A stretch of DNA of 64,000 bases from Hortaea werneckii (lineage: Eukaryota > Ascomycota > Dothideomycetes > Mycosphaerellales > Teratosphaeriaceae). A program made the translations under genes and the position numbers. Shown here one piece after another: positions 19,836-29,355 of this stretch (position 1 is the first letter of the stretch; the number at the start of each line of letters is the position of its first letter). Where the stretch lies: assembly GCA_037044905.1 (NCBI GenBank), contig JBAOKB010000088.1, positions 1-64,000 on the forward strand. The letters run 5' to 3'. The notes beneath the pieces were generated by a model. It was given only the letters and a program-made list of their open reading frames with translations. It was not told the DNA's origin and ran no database searches.

Positions 19836-22397
19836 TCAATCTTGCATCTTGACTTCTTTCGCCAGTGCATGGCAAAGCTCAACCCTCACGCCGGCACCGG
19901 ACAACACATCTATCCACATTCGCTGGGTATCACTCAAGCGGTCGTTTTCGCTCTTGACTTCGGCGAACATGATTTCGCCGCCTGACTTTGCGTCTTCCTC
20001 CCTGGGTTTCCACAAGAAAAGATCGGGTACGCCACCACCTCGCTGCCCGTATTCCTGTGCCATGACTTTCATTACTGTGCTCAGGGCGGCAGCTGGAAAA
20101 GCACTTGCAATTTCAAGGAGGTCGTTGATATCAAAACTCCAGTCTAACCCAACAACGCAAGTCTTTCGCTCGTGATGTGCTTCCCAGACATCTGTAATGA
20201 GCCGCCCAGCTTCGCCGTTGCTAATCTCGTTCAGACGAGCGTTCACTTCACTCATCCGTGCTGCATAGAAGCCATCAGTGTGCAGATCCAGTGGGCATGT
20301 CTGAAACTCGGTCTGGAAGACGTTTGGGATGTAAATGAACAGGACATCGAAGAAAAGGTAAGCGAACAGCGTGCGGACGATTCCACCTTCACTGTGGTAG
20401 CACTTGTAGCCAAGAGCTCGATAGGAAGAAAGACACATGTCTTCCACCGAGCATTCCCCCTCGATCAACTTTTCTTCGCCGGTATCTTCGTTGACGACAG
20501 TCGAAAGAGCCGGGTCGAGCCAAATGGTCTTTGCCCCGCGCCTATCGGAAGCTGGCTTCGGTGTACTTGTGCCGTTACCATTCTGCTCACTGTTGCGTCT
20601 ACTGGCATTGCGTGAAGGTGACTTCTCAATGCGAACACCTTCGAATGTCCGTTCGGCCGGTTTGGTGAGCAGAACATGCGAGAATTCATGCTGCTGTCTC
20701 TTCGGCACTTTGAGCTGTTTCTCCAGTTTCAAAGTTCGCTTCTGTAAGTCATGATGAAAAATCAAATGCGTCAATTGATCCTGCAGCCCTCTTTCACATG
20801 TCTGCAATGCTATCCGCTTCCAGTGCTTCTTCTTCGCTTCTGTGGTTTTGCAGTCTGGTGGGGATGGCAAATGCAGATGCATGTAGTGTTCTTCAAGTAA
20901 TGCCTTGCGCTGGTACCAGTCGCCACGCCGACTTGTATGAAAGAGGCGCTGCTCTAACAATTCGTTCAGCACTTGATGCTCTCGCTCATGTTCTTTAAAT
21001 TTTCCGAGAATGTATGCTCCCTTGTGGACGATCCGGGTGTATACCCACGCGGGAGAGAGTCGACGCAGATAAGCACCTTCGCCTGTAGCGTAGATACTAT
21101 CTTCCTTCTGCTGCTCTTCATCCAGGAGGGCTTTCCAGCGCGGATAGACCTCTTCAAAAATGTCCAACACGAGGCGCAGGTCGTCCTTTGTGGGTGTTCC
21201 ATTGAATTCCAGCATGCTGTCTATTCGATGTTGCGTCCGCAACGAAGCCTCAAATTCTAGAAGCAGGCTTCGCGAGGCGAATATATTAGCTGACCTGGAA
21301 ACGATGTACTCCGGAAAGTTCCATCGCGCAATACGAGCAAGGATGATTGTTGTAAGGGACTTCTCTGTCCATTCAGTAGAGCGATAGAATACTAAATGAA
21401 CACGTTCGAACAGTTTGAGGGTGGGCAAGGACAAGCGTATGCAAGGCCCGGTTTCTGCCAGAATCTTTCCCACCCAATGAGCATCTCTGTTTTCTGCTTT
21501 GGCGGGAGGCGTGTCTCTACCATCTTCTTCCGCAATTCCAACAGAGCCAGTCGATTCATCGGTATCTGATCGTTTCAATCCGCTCCATCCCAGACCTGTC
21601 TGCTTTCCACTCGTTCGTCTGAACGCGCGTAGGAGCTCTTTTTTGTTCTTGCCTTGCACTTTGGCATCTCTCGCGAGAGCCTTCAATTCGTCGAGTAGCA
21701 GAAGAGACGAGGCTTCCTCTAGATCTGTAATGCAATCTTCAGATCTATCCGCGAAGGTAAAGCTCGTTTGAAGGGTGGTCCCTTCAGGTGGGTCGAGCTC
21801 GCCCGGGTAGTCCTCCGCCTTTGAAGACGATTCTGGCAGTTCTCGGGCGAGTTGAATATCTGCGATCGCCTGTGGCATGTCCGCTATGTCGCTATGATAT
21901 CCTAGTCGATTGATCCGATGCCAGCTTGACGTTTTTCTCAGGAACAGTCTGACATACAGGTATTGCGCTTCGTAACTCAACTCTTGCCATTGTTTGAAGA
22001 CTGCATGCTCAGCTTCGTCAAAGAGGTGACTCTCTTGATCAAGAACGGTTTCTAATGCTAAATTGAAAGCATCTACGTATATCGAGCTCTTGCCTCGTAC
22101 CCATCTCTGGCCTTCCAGTCGGTCCTTCAGCCCCAGCTCAGCTTGTTCCGCTGCTCTGGTGGCTTCGTATGCTTCTATAGCCTCCTTGTCCGTCTGAATC
22201 GGAGGCAGAGCAGACTCCAGGTCAGTCCGCCGCGCTTGTTGCTCCGCGTGCTCAAGCAGTTCATCGTCACTATCGGCGTCCGAGTCGGGGATCTCGCGCT
22301 TCACTCTCTTGGCTGGTGGCGTGGCGAAGTCCTTTTCGCCATCTTCGTCGTAGTTTGTAGATTTAGGATGGGCGATGATCTTAGTCTGGCCCAGCAT
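19836..22397 (-). CDS. FAN1: FAN1-type structure-specific nuclease (VRR-NUC)
   Basis: This is an intronless gene of 853 residues starting at ATG 22397. After an acidic, Lys/Arg-bearing N-terminus (possible nuclear signal PPAKRVKRE) there is a SAP-like segment (LLLDELKALARDAKVQGKNKKELLRAFR), then a long helical middle typical of the FAN1 TPR region. The C-terminal VRR-NUC domain has the PD-(D/E)xK core: GGGVPDLFLW, then FAEVKSENDRLSDTQ with the catalytic Glu and Lys. FAN1 trims 5' flaps and unhooks DNA interstrand crosslinks in the nucleus. The classical UBZ finger at the N-terminus is not visible, as in other fungal FAN1 proteins. The gene lies between two tRNA-Asn genes and next to tandem arrays. 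Confidence 0.92.
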   Translation of the reverse strand: MLGQTKIIAHPKSTNYDEDGEKDFATPPAKRVKREIPDSDADSDDELLEHAEQQARRTDLESALPPIQTDKEAIEAYEATRAAEQAELGLKDRLEGQRWVRGKSSIYVDAFNLALETVLDQESHLFDEAEHAVFKQWQELSYEAQYLYVRLFLRKTSSWHRINRLGYHSDIADMPQAIADIQLARELPESSSKAEDYPGELDPPEGTTLQTSFTFADRSEDCITDLEEASSLLLLDELKALARDAKVQGKNKKELLRAFRRTSGKQTGLGWSGLKRSDTDESTGSVGIAEEDGRDTPPAKAENRDAHWVGKILAETGPCIRLSLPTLKLFERVHLVFYRSTEWTEKSLTTIILARIARWNFPEYIVSRSANIFASRSLLLEFEASLRTQHRIDSMLEFNGTPTKDDLRLVLDIFEEVYPRWKALLDEEQQKEDSIYATGEGAYLRRLSPAWVYTRIVHKGAYILGKFKEHEREHQVLNELLEQRLFHTSRRGDWYQRKALLEEHYMHLHLPSPPDCKTTEAKKKHWKRIALQTCERGLQDQLTHLIFHHDLQKRTLKLEKQLKVPKRQQHEFSHVLLTKPAERTFEGVRIEKSPSRNASRRNSEQNGNGTSTPKPASDRRGAKTIWLDPALSTVVNEDTGEEKLIEGECSVEDMCLSSYRALGYKCYHSEGGIVRTLFAYLFFDVLFIYIPNVFQTEFQTCPLDLHTDGFYAARMSEVNARLNEISNGEAGRLITDVWEAHHERKTCVVGLDWSFDINDLLEIASAFPAAALSTVMKVMAQEYGQRGGGVPDLFLWKPREEDAKSGGEIMFAEVKSENDRLSDTQRMWIDVLSGAGVRVELCHALAKEVKMQD

Positions 22398-22720
22398 GGC
22401 ATTCTACCGGAAGTGGTTGTACACCGGCAGTGTCATCAGCAAAGATGCAGAGATGAGAGGTATGATGGTCATCCGCGACAGACTTCCAGGTCGCGCGAAT
22501 CTTGGGGAGACGCGAGTGTGCGAGCGCGATCTGTGGGGTCTGACGTCGTCGCGTCGACTTCGTTTCGCGCAAATGCGGGCTGACCGGATGAGCACCATTA
22601 CTGACAAGGGGATTGAGATCTATTTGCAGTCTTCGTTGTCGACAGTATTCTCGAGCCGATACGCTTGCCTTTGACCTGCTTTGCATCGAATGGATTGTCT
22701 TCCACTTTTCGCAAGCATGT
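22398..22720. other. FAN1 upstream region
   Basis: This short GC-rich stretch upstream of FAN1 presumably holds its promoter. It ends where the 130-bp tandem array begins. Confidence 0.5.
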
Positions 22721-23580
22721 GTTCTTCAATGTGCGACTAGGGTTAGAGAGGGTTAGGAAGGGCTAGGAAGGGCCTTATGGTTGCACAGCAAATATGCTTG
22801 CACACGGGATAACCTCCTCCGATCTTGGACAGATTGTTCCCGATCGAAGGATGCGCTCTTCCACGTGCAACTCGGGGTTAGTAATTGTTACGAGAGGCTT
22901 TACGGGTGCATGGACGTTCCTGGTTGCGTTGAGGATGTCGGTCAGCCGATGGCTTAACCTTGTGTCCTACCTTTGCCAATCTGTATTCTTCCTTGTACAA
23001 TCCGGGTTAGAGGGGATCGCAAAGGGCTACGTAGTTGCACCGGCATGAATAATCGTGTACGCGATGCTAGTCTATCGATGAATCGTATATTTGTCCTACT
23101 CCGCGAGTCCGTGTTCTCCTTTGTGCGATACAAGGTTCGACAGGATTTCAAAGGGCTGTGTAGCTGCACATATGCTTATATTTGTATATGTGATACCCAT
23201 CGATTGATCGAGGTGTTTAGCTCTTTTGTGTTCCTTCACGCGCAATGCAGGACCGCCGAGGGCTACAAGATGCTACGTAGTCGCATAGACGCCTATAATT
23301 GGCTCGGGGATGCTCTTTGGTCGGACAATCGTACAAATCTGTACTCTCCTCCCAAAATCCCTGGCTTCTTTCATACAATCTAAGATTGTAAGATTGGAGA
23401 GTGATACAGAAGATCTTACATTTGCACAAGCGCCAATAAATGCTTGTGAGATGTCTTCTTCAATCCGTCGAGACAGTCGTTGTCCCTCCCTCTAAAAATG
23501 TGTCTTCTCTCATATGCGATTAAGAAATCAAGAGGGTCATGGAGGGATTTATAGGAGCACAGGAGCACAGAAATTGGATT
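22721..23580 (+). repeat. Degenerate tandem array, unit about 130 bp, about 7 copies
   Basis: The same landmark order recurs: a TTCTTC-like start, then GTGCGA, then GGGTTAG, then AAGGGCT, then GTAGTTGCAC. Unit starts are near 22721, 22855, 22985, 23112, 23229, 23364 and 23501, giving spacings of 134, 130, 127, 117, 135 and 137. Copies are much diverged, the last two most. No coding frame continues through the units. The first copy contains a telomere-like string (two GGGTTAG within 20 bases). I do not recognise the family. Confidence 0.75.
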
Positions 23581-24020
23581 GTTCTGCGAGATACCTTCCA
23601 AGTTAGCCAAATGAGACGGAAAGGAACAAAGAGATCCGTATCCGCGGATTTTGGGGGAGGTAAGCTTTGGAAAAAATTGTGTAGGAGGCGTCCCCGTTCG
23701 TTCTACTCTGCCATATAACTTCTTCCAATAGTAATCGATGTGAAGAGGCCCAATATATATCGACCGAGCATAACAAAGAGCCATCCCGCCTGAAAACTTT
23801 TGTTGCTTTCGTGTACCAACTTTCCCACCATATGCACCTCTTAGACTCGATTTTTTGAAGGAACCAGACGCCGTTCAGACTAGCCATGGATATGCCCCAG
23901 ATGCCGAGCGAGAGGAGCATCGGCTCGGCTTTTGGAGAAGTGATATATTCAAATTTTAAAACCAGAAGCCCCAACAACAAGCTCTCAGAGCCTGTTCTCC
24001 TTCAGATCGAGTCCCGGAGA

Positions 24021-24113
24021 TCCTCCGTGGCGCAATTGGCTAGCGCGTTCGGCTGTTATCACTCCAGTGGAAGCAAAACCGGAAGGTTGGTGGTTCGAGC
24101 CCACCCGGGGGAG
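24021..24113 (+). tRNA. tRNA-Asn (anticodon GTT) with intron
   Basis: The 93-nt gene has acceptor TCCTCCG pairing with CGGGGGA through one G-U pair, the same D-arm and T-arm as the copy at 19406-19497, and anticodon GTT at 24055-24057. A 19-nt intron spans 24059-24077. Strong T-runs follow at 24114-24117 and from 24121, serving as Pol III terminator. Its acceptor stem differs at several paired positions from the other copy, yet both pair well. The two genes point away from each other, 4.5 kb apart. Confidence 0.93.
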
Positions 24114-24453
24114 TTTTCAATTTTTTTTTTCGAATTTTTTGGTATTTTCTTAAGGGAGATACAGAATTTTTTGCCTATATTCCTAGTTTTAAGGCCATAC
24201 TAGCTACATAAAATTGGTTTCTCAATTTTGGAATACATTCCAAGCCTAAACCATGCCCCTATAAAAAGCGCAAGGCGTAATATCCACTCGTCATCGAGAT
24301 AGAAATATTCGAAGTCAAATTCCATCGATAAATTCGGGGATGGAAGTCGGCTTTTCCCTAATCCGGAAATCCACGACTCCCGCTCTCAAAGCAGTCGTCT
24401 CCTCACTACATCGTCTTGTAGAACCTGCTATATTGGTCCCTACACTATTTAAC
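24114..24453. other. Intergenic, tRNA 3' flank
   Basis: An AT-rich terminator region of the tRNA is followed by the leader of the TMEM256-like gene. An in-frame ATG at 24340 could extend that gene by 38 codons. Confidence 0.5.
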
Positions 24454-24894
24454 ATGGCGTTCTGGATGACGGGATGCCTGTACGGCGCGTCCTCCGTAAT
24501 GTTGGGCGCCTTTGGCGCACACGGTCTGAAGAGCCGCATTAGCGATCCCGCTCGCATTGCAAACTGGGGCACAGCTGCTCATTATCAAGTATATCATCCC
24601 GTCCAAAGCACAGGGCAGATATGATCATCGTCTCCAGTATATGTGAGTACTAATTCTGCATAGCTGATCCATTCCGTCGCCCTCCTGTTGGCCGAACAAG
24701 CCGCCCCAAAGAACATCTGGGCAAAATCTCTGTTCACAGTGGGCATGACCATGTTTAGCGGCTCCATCTACTGTCTCGTTCTGGACCCACAGAGGCTCAA
24801 ATTCATGGGCCCTGTTACGCCACTGGGTGGTGTCTGTCTCATCGGTGGATGGGTGGCACTGGCATTCGGGAGCAGAGGACGGGTCAAGCTTTGA
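24454..24894 (+). CDS. TMEM256/DUF423 family small membrane protein
   Basis: The model joins 24454-24588 and 24664-24894, giving 121 residues. The splice rebuilds the family core: MTGCLYGASSVMLGAFGAHGL, then NWGTAAHYQ joined to LIHSVALLLAEQ. Two further hydrophobic helices follow (TMFSGSIYCLVL and LGGVCLIGGWVALAFGS). That makes four helices, the usual size and layout of TMEM256 and bacterial DUF423 (YgdD) proteins. The function is unknown; the mammalian relative is mitochondrial by proteomics. I use the ATG at 24454 because it gives the usual family length. The upstream in-frame ATG at 24340 would add a 38-residue leader. Confidence 0.85.
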
Positions 24895-24947
24895 GATGCA
24901 ACAATGATATTACCAGCCACCTCATGCTAGCGAAAAATTGTACGTTA

Positions 24948-25640
24948 GACGGAAGGACGAGTGTGTGGGTCCATAGAAGCAAGGGAAATTCAAAATCGTC
25001 GCAAGCGAGCCTGGCTTCCATTTCCAAACCGCTACAGACTGCAAATCAGACGGGAGGGTAGTATAGGCCTTTCCGAGCTAGAAACCACATCAGAGACTGT
25101 TCCATCCCCAACCAGCGATAGACTGCATGGACATTGGACGAAAGGGCAATACGGGCTCTTTGGAGCTAGAAATGACATTGGAAATCGAGTCTCAATCTTC
25201 CAACAGTAACACAAACCGTATATTATACGGAAGGGTAGTACGGGCGTAAGCTAGAAATAGACTTGGGACATTGTGCTTTAATTTCCGAGCCGCAATAGAC
25301 TGTACATTGGACAGAAGAGCGATACGGGCGTTATCTGGCTAGAAAATACATTGGAAATGCGTCTGCATCTCCAAATATCGACACACTGTATACTAGACGG
25401 AAGGGTAGTACGGGCGTTTACGAGCTAAAAATCAAACCGGACATCGTGCTTCTATTTCTTCAAATGAAATAGACTACACATTAGATGGGAGGGCAATACG
25501 AGCGGTTTTGAGTCGTAAATGATATTAGAAATGTAACTACATCTCTAAACATCGACATACTATACCTATACATTGGACGGAAGGAGATTACAGGTGTTTG
25601 ACGAGCTAGAAATTAGATTGAAAATCATGCTCTTTACTCT
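24948..25640 (+). repeat. Degenerate tandem array, unit about 88 bp, 8 copies
   Basis: The unit core reads GACGGAAGGGTAGTACGGGC, followed by a GAGCTAGAAA-like string, a CATTGGAAAT-like string and then CATCTCCAAA or similar. Cores start near 24948, 25049, 25137, 25226, 25310, 25396, 25484 and 25576, with spacings of 101, 88, 89, 84, 86, 88 and 92. No reading frame passes through the array. A further isolated copy lies at about 27190-27290, beyond an unrelated array. Confidence 0.8.
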
Positions 25641-25649
25641 TACCTACGA

Positions 25650-26160
25650 CTCTACTAACTTATGGAATTCAGAATAAAAAGACACTAGTTCCTAAGAAGG
25701 GAAAGATAGGAGGAGTCGGGGATGGATTGGGCAAGGAGGGAAAAGAAGATGGAAGTGCTAGGAAAGAGAGTAATTCTAGAGAAGAGAAAGGGAATTCTGG
25801 TAGGGAGAAAGAAAATTCGGAGGGGAAGGGGAAGGAGATGGAAGATACTTCGGAATTGCTAGCTGGTTTGGGACTTTGAGATAAGTTTTAATTCTTGAGA
25901 ATTTTTGGGAATTGGGGATTTTCCCCGATCTTTCCCAAATTTCCCTGATTTCTCTGATTTCTCCAGATTTTCCAGATTTCTTTCTGATTTCTCCTGATTT
26001 CTCCTGATTTCTCCTGATTTCTCCTGATTTCTCCCGATTTTTCCGGGTATTTTGGCGATTTTTTGCGATTTTCGTGAGGCCCCATGAGGAAGCTCTCCCC
26101 GTCGTCCCGATGACCTTCTGCGAGGCCGTCATCCGGCGATAGAGCGATCTAGCCATTTTG
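25650..26160. repeat. Polypurine tract followed by 10-bp pyrimidine-rich repeat
   Basis: 25690-25860 is almost pure A/G on the plus strand. 25917-26060 is pyrimidine-rich and includes about five near-perfect copies of TGATTTCTCC. The minus-strand frame through it would encode only a Glu/Lys/Arg/Ile repeat and is not a credible gene. Polypurine/polypyrimidine DNA of this length can adopt triplex forms. Confidence 0.8.
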
Positions 26161-26564
26161 CAAGGAGGAGCATTTCGCCGCGGACTTTGGACAAGTCCCC
26201 ATCGATTCTACCTCCCGTCTCCTCTGTATCTCCACGACGATGACGCCTGGGAGTACACCTTAGCCGCATTTGTGTGCTGCAGTTCCCACGGACAGGCCAT
26301 TCAAGCAGGACCGTATAGCCACAGTATTGATTCTGATTTCAACGGGAGAGAGTACTCTGCTGCGGCCTTAGCCTCCCAATTTTTGTTGATGAAATTCTTG
26401 TCCCACGAGCTAATTCCTCAAAATTCCCTGCTGCATACCTATGTGCTGAGTGGTGGAGGTCCTACTCGGCGGCTCTTGTCTGACTTTCTTTTCTCTAGGG
26501 CACCTGTCGGAGATGCTTCTTCGGGGGACGAATCTCTAATATCATTCTCGCCTTTTTGGTTGCG

Positions 26565-27165
26565 GAGTCCTCCTTAGTGGCTTCGGTTTTGCTTCTCTTC
26601 TCCGGGAAAGAAAAGCCACTTCCGATCAGCGACCTCCCTCATCAGTCTTTCAGACTTTGTAGGCAAGGAAGTGCTCCTGTGTACCTTTCGTCTCCCACCT
26701 CTTCTCGAGGAAAGTCTCATTCGATAAGCTGACCGCTCCAGCAGCGTTCGACCCCTGTATTTCATCTCAGGAAGTGCTCCTTGGTGGCTTCAGTCTCCCA
26801 CTTCTCCTCGAGGAAAGCCTTTCCTGACGAGCTGACTCCTCCAACAGTGGCTCAGACCTCGTAGGTAAGGAATTACTCCTCAGTGGCTTCAGTCTTTCAT
26901 CTCTTTACGAGCAAAGCCTCTCTCGACCGGCTGACTCTTCAACATTGTTGCTGCATGCGTTGATTCAAGGAAGTCCTCTACAGCATCTCCAATCTGCCAC
27001 TATTTCTCGGTAGGACACTCTTCCGACAGGGAGACAATTAAGCACCGCTCTGTGCGCGCTGATCTGTGGAAGCACTCCTCAGCGGCGCCAGTCTTTCACT
27101 GGATCTCGAGCACACCCCTACTTAGCCGGCCGTTCCGGCAGCCCCAGCAGCCTTCTTCCCAACAT
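26565..27165 (+). repeat. Degenerate tandem array, unit about 100 bp, 6 copies
   Basis: The unit starts with AGGAAGTGCTCCT, then GTGGCTTCAGTCTCCCAC, CTTCTCGAGGAAAGCCT, GAGCTGACTCCTCCAACA, and a CAGACCTCGTAGGTA-like end. Starts are near 26565, 26665, 26769, 26867, 26967 and 27066, so spacing is 98-104. The copies share no sequence with the 88-bp or 130-bp units that I can see. The unit length is not a multiple of three and the frames are broken, so it is not coding. Confidence 0.8.
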
Positions 27166-27189
27166 TATCCGCATCCTTCCTCTTGTGCT

Positions 27190-27290
27190 TTCCATCTCCA
27201 AAACAGAATAATTGATACATCAGACGGAAGGGCAGTCCGGCCGTCTACGAGTCAAGAAATGATAGCAATAAATGATATTGGAAACTTGCC
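27190..27290 (+). repeat. Orphan copy of the 88-bp unit
   Basis: The GACGGAAGGGCAGTCCGGCC core at 27223 is followed by a TACGAGTCAAGAAATGA-like string and an ATATTGGAAA-like string, matching the unit of the array at 24948-25640. It is separated from that array by the purine/pyrimidine tract and the 100-bp array, as if those had been inserted into or grown within an older, longer array. Confidence 0.75.
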
Positions 27291-27462
27291 TCTCGCAAGC
27301 AGACACATTCTAGCCCTTTGCAATTCGCATTTTCAATCCAAAAAAACTTCCACTCAACTACCTTTTGAAGATGCTCAGCACATAATACAGCCCTATCTAA
27401 CAACGCCCAACACCGCGCTATGCTCGCCGACAATACTGTCGATCCGAAGAAATGCAATACAA

Positions 27463-29355
27463 CTACAACTCATTCCGCTCAAAGAGATCCTCGCGTCTCG
27501 GCAACTTGACCTCCCATAAACGGGGCCGAATCGGCCTCCCTAACCAATAATCCCACATCCTACTAGCTTCTGTGCCCAGAATAGCATACAACGTCTTGGG
27601 CAGCTCGGACCAGGACCAGAGGACGAACTTAAGCGCCCGCCACACCACGTCGAACTCGTCCCAGAAATTCTCCACGAGCGATTTTGCCTGCTTGCGTCGA
27701 TACTCGGGCGTCTCGTAGGGAGAGTCGTCCAGATCGTCCAAGTCGTCTAGGTCATCCAGACTGGAACTCTGGACCGGACTTTCCTGCGCGATACGATGCT
27801 GGACAGCAGGTTCCTTGCCGTCGACCTCGGCGGCGACCATGACACGAAACTCCTCCAACGCCTTCAAAGCCGTCGACACTTTATCCAGGGTATTAATCAA
27901 CGCGACCAATTCCGTGCGTCGGAGGAGCACCTTCTCCTCGCCCTCCTGCATCTCGAACAGCACTTTCAACGCCGTGCCGAACCCATTCGTCTGCACTTTG
28001 CCCCAGAGCCGACACTTGTCGCAGCCGACACAGTCCATGATCCTACTCACGTTGCGGAAGCGGTTGCGGAAGTCCTCCTTGAGGGTGATGCCTTCGACGG
28101 TCGGGGCATGAGCGGCGGTATCGTCCTGGAACATGACGCTCTCGTCGAAGATGTTGGGGCCGGAGGGGATGACGGCGGAGAGTCTGGTCAGCTTCTCCTT
28201 CGTTTCGCGGTCTTGGATTGGATCCCCCGTGCAGAAAGTGTAGTCCTGGACGTAATCGCGGAGTTTCCCGACGGCGCGGAGGAGGAAGGCGTAGTTGAAG
28301 TAGAGGTTCGAGATACGTTCCGGATGCTCGTGCAGACGTTCCTTGTAGCACTGCAGATTCGGACCCCATTCGCCGGTGGTCTGGTTCAGGTGGTCGTAGC
28401 AGAGATGCGTGGAGATGGATGCGTGCATGCCGGATATCACACGGTAGAAGACGCGTTTCTCTAGACATTCGTCTTCGAAATCAAGGTCCTCGACCGAAAC
28501 GCCAAGCTTCATTGCCTCTTGTCGGTCATGAGCACGGATGACTTGTTTAAAGTCCAACGCAGCCTGTGCCTGATTCTGCGAGAAGCCCGAGGCGGGAGAC
28601 GAGGAACCAGACGCAGCATCCTTCTGCTCGTTGGTAGCCGGTCTCGAAAAGCAATTCTCATGGTAGATAGCCTCCCAAATCCGATGTGCAGCCTCCCCAG
28701 CATATCCCGTGAACCTCTCCGGATTATTAACCAAACTCACATAATCGCCCTTCGCACTCGCCGTCTCATCGTCCGGCACGCAATAATCTCGATCGTCGCA
28801 CTCGTCGTCATATTCCACCACACAGCTTTCCCCTACTTCCGCCCCGAGCTGATCAAGCAGCGGGCGCTGCAGTTCTCGTTGCTGCTTCCGCCCGGGATGC
28901 TTCGCCTTGGGACCTTCCAGCTTACTCAGCTCTTCCGCGCGCCATATGGGCGGGACATCCTCCTCGTTCTCTAACGTTGTCACAGCACATGCAATGTTCC
29001 CGCAGAGACCTTCGTCGTCGTTCCAAAAGGGACATTTCTTATTGTACAGGTTCAGTCGGTAATAGGAGAAGAAATCGGTATTGTGCGAGAGGTTGCGGAT
29101 AAAGGGTTGGAGCTTGCCGTTCAAGGCATCGAGGTCGGCGTAGGAGGCACAGGCATCGGATACTTTGGCTTTCGGTTCGAGCTGGGTGACTGCGTGAGCT
29201 CATTACACGCTTTCGGACCACATTGGAAAGACACTTACGGCGCAGACGTCCGGATTATAATTCGAGGATGTCGAAGATGCAGAGTTGGCGTTGCAGTCCC
29301 CACTGTAGAGTGCAAAGACGGCGAGGTAAAAGGCGTGGGTCGCAGTCTTCCGCAT
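27463..29355 (-). CDS. ERO1: Endoplasmic oxidoreductin Ero1
   Basis: The model is complement(join(27463-29181, 29239-29355)), 611 residues. Exon 1 encodes a signal peptide (KTATHAFYLAVFALYSGD). The acceptor nearest the donor would break the frame; the next one, CCCAG at 29182-29186, keeps it and joins VCA to LEPKAKVSDAC. Visible motifs are the CGNIAC shuttle pair (Cys99, Cys104), HASISTHLCYDHLN, and the FAD-proximal CVGCDKC (Cys423, 426, 429). The flavoenzyme passes oxidising equivalents from O2 to protein disulfide isomerase at the luminal side of the ER membrane. A run of Asp-Asp-Leu repeats near residue 510 is unusual but sits outside the core. The gene is bordered on its 3' side by the orphan repeat copy. 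Confidence 0.95.

Noticed and set aside
25776..26156. 126-codon minus-strand frame with EKSGEIRRNQ-type repeats
   Set aside because: It is the translation of a 10-bp microsatellite; there is no non-repetitive domain, and the neighbouring sequence is repeat.
26158..26577. 139-codon plus-strand frame
   Set aside because: It starts at TTG, has no family features, and runs into the 100-bp tandem array.
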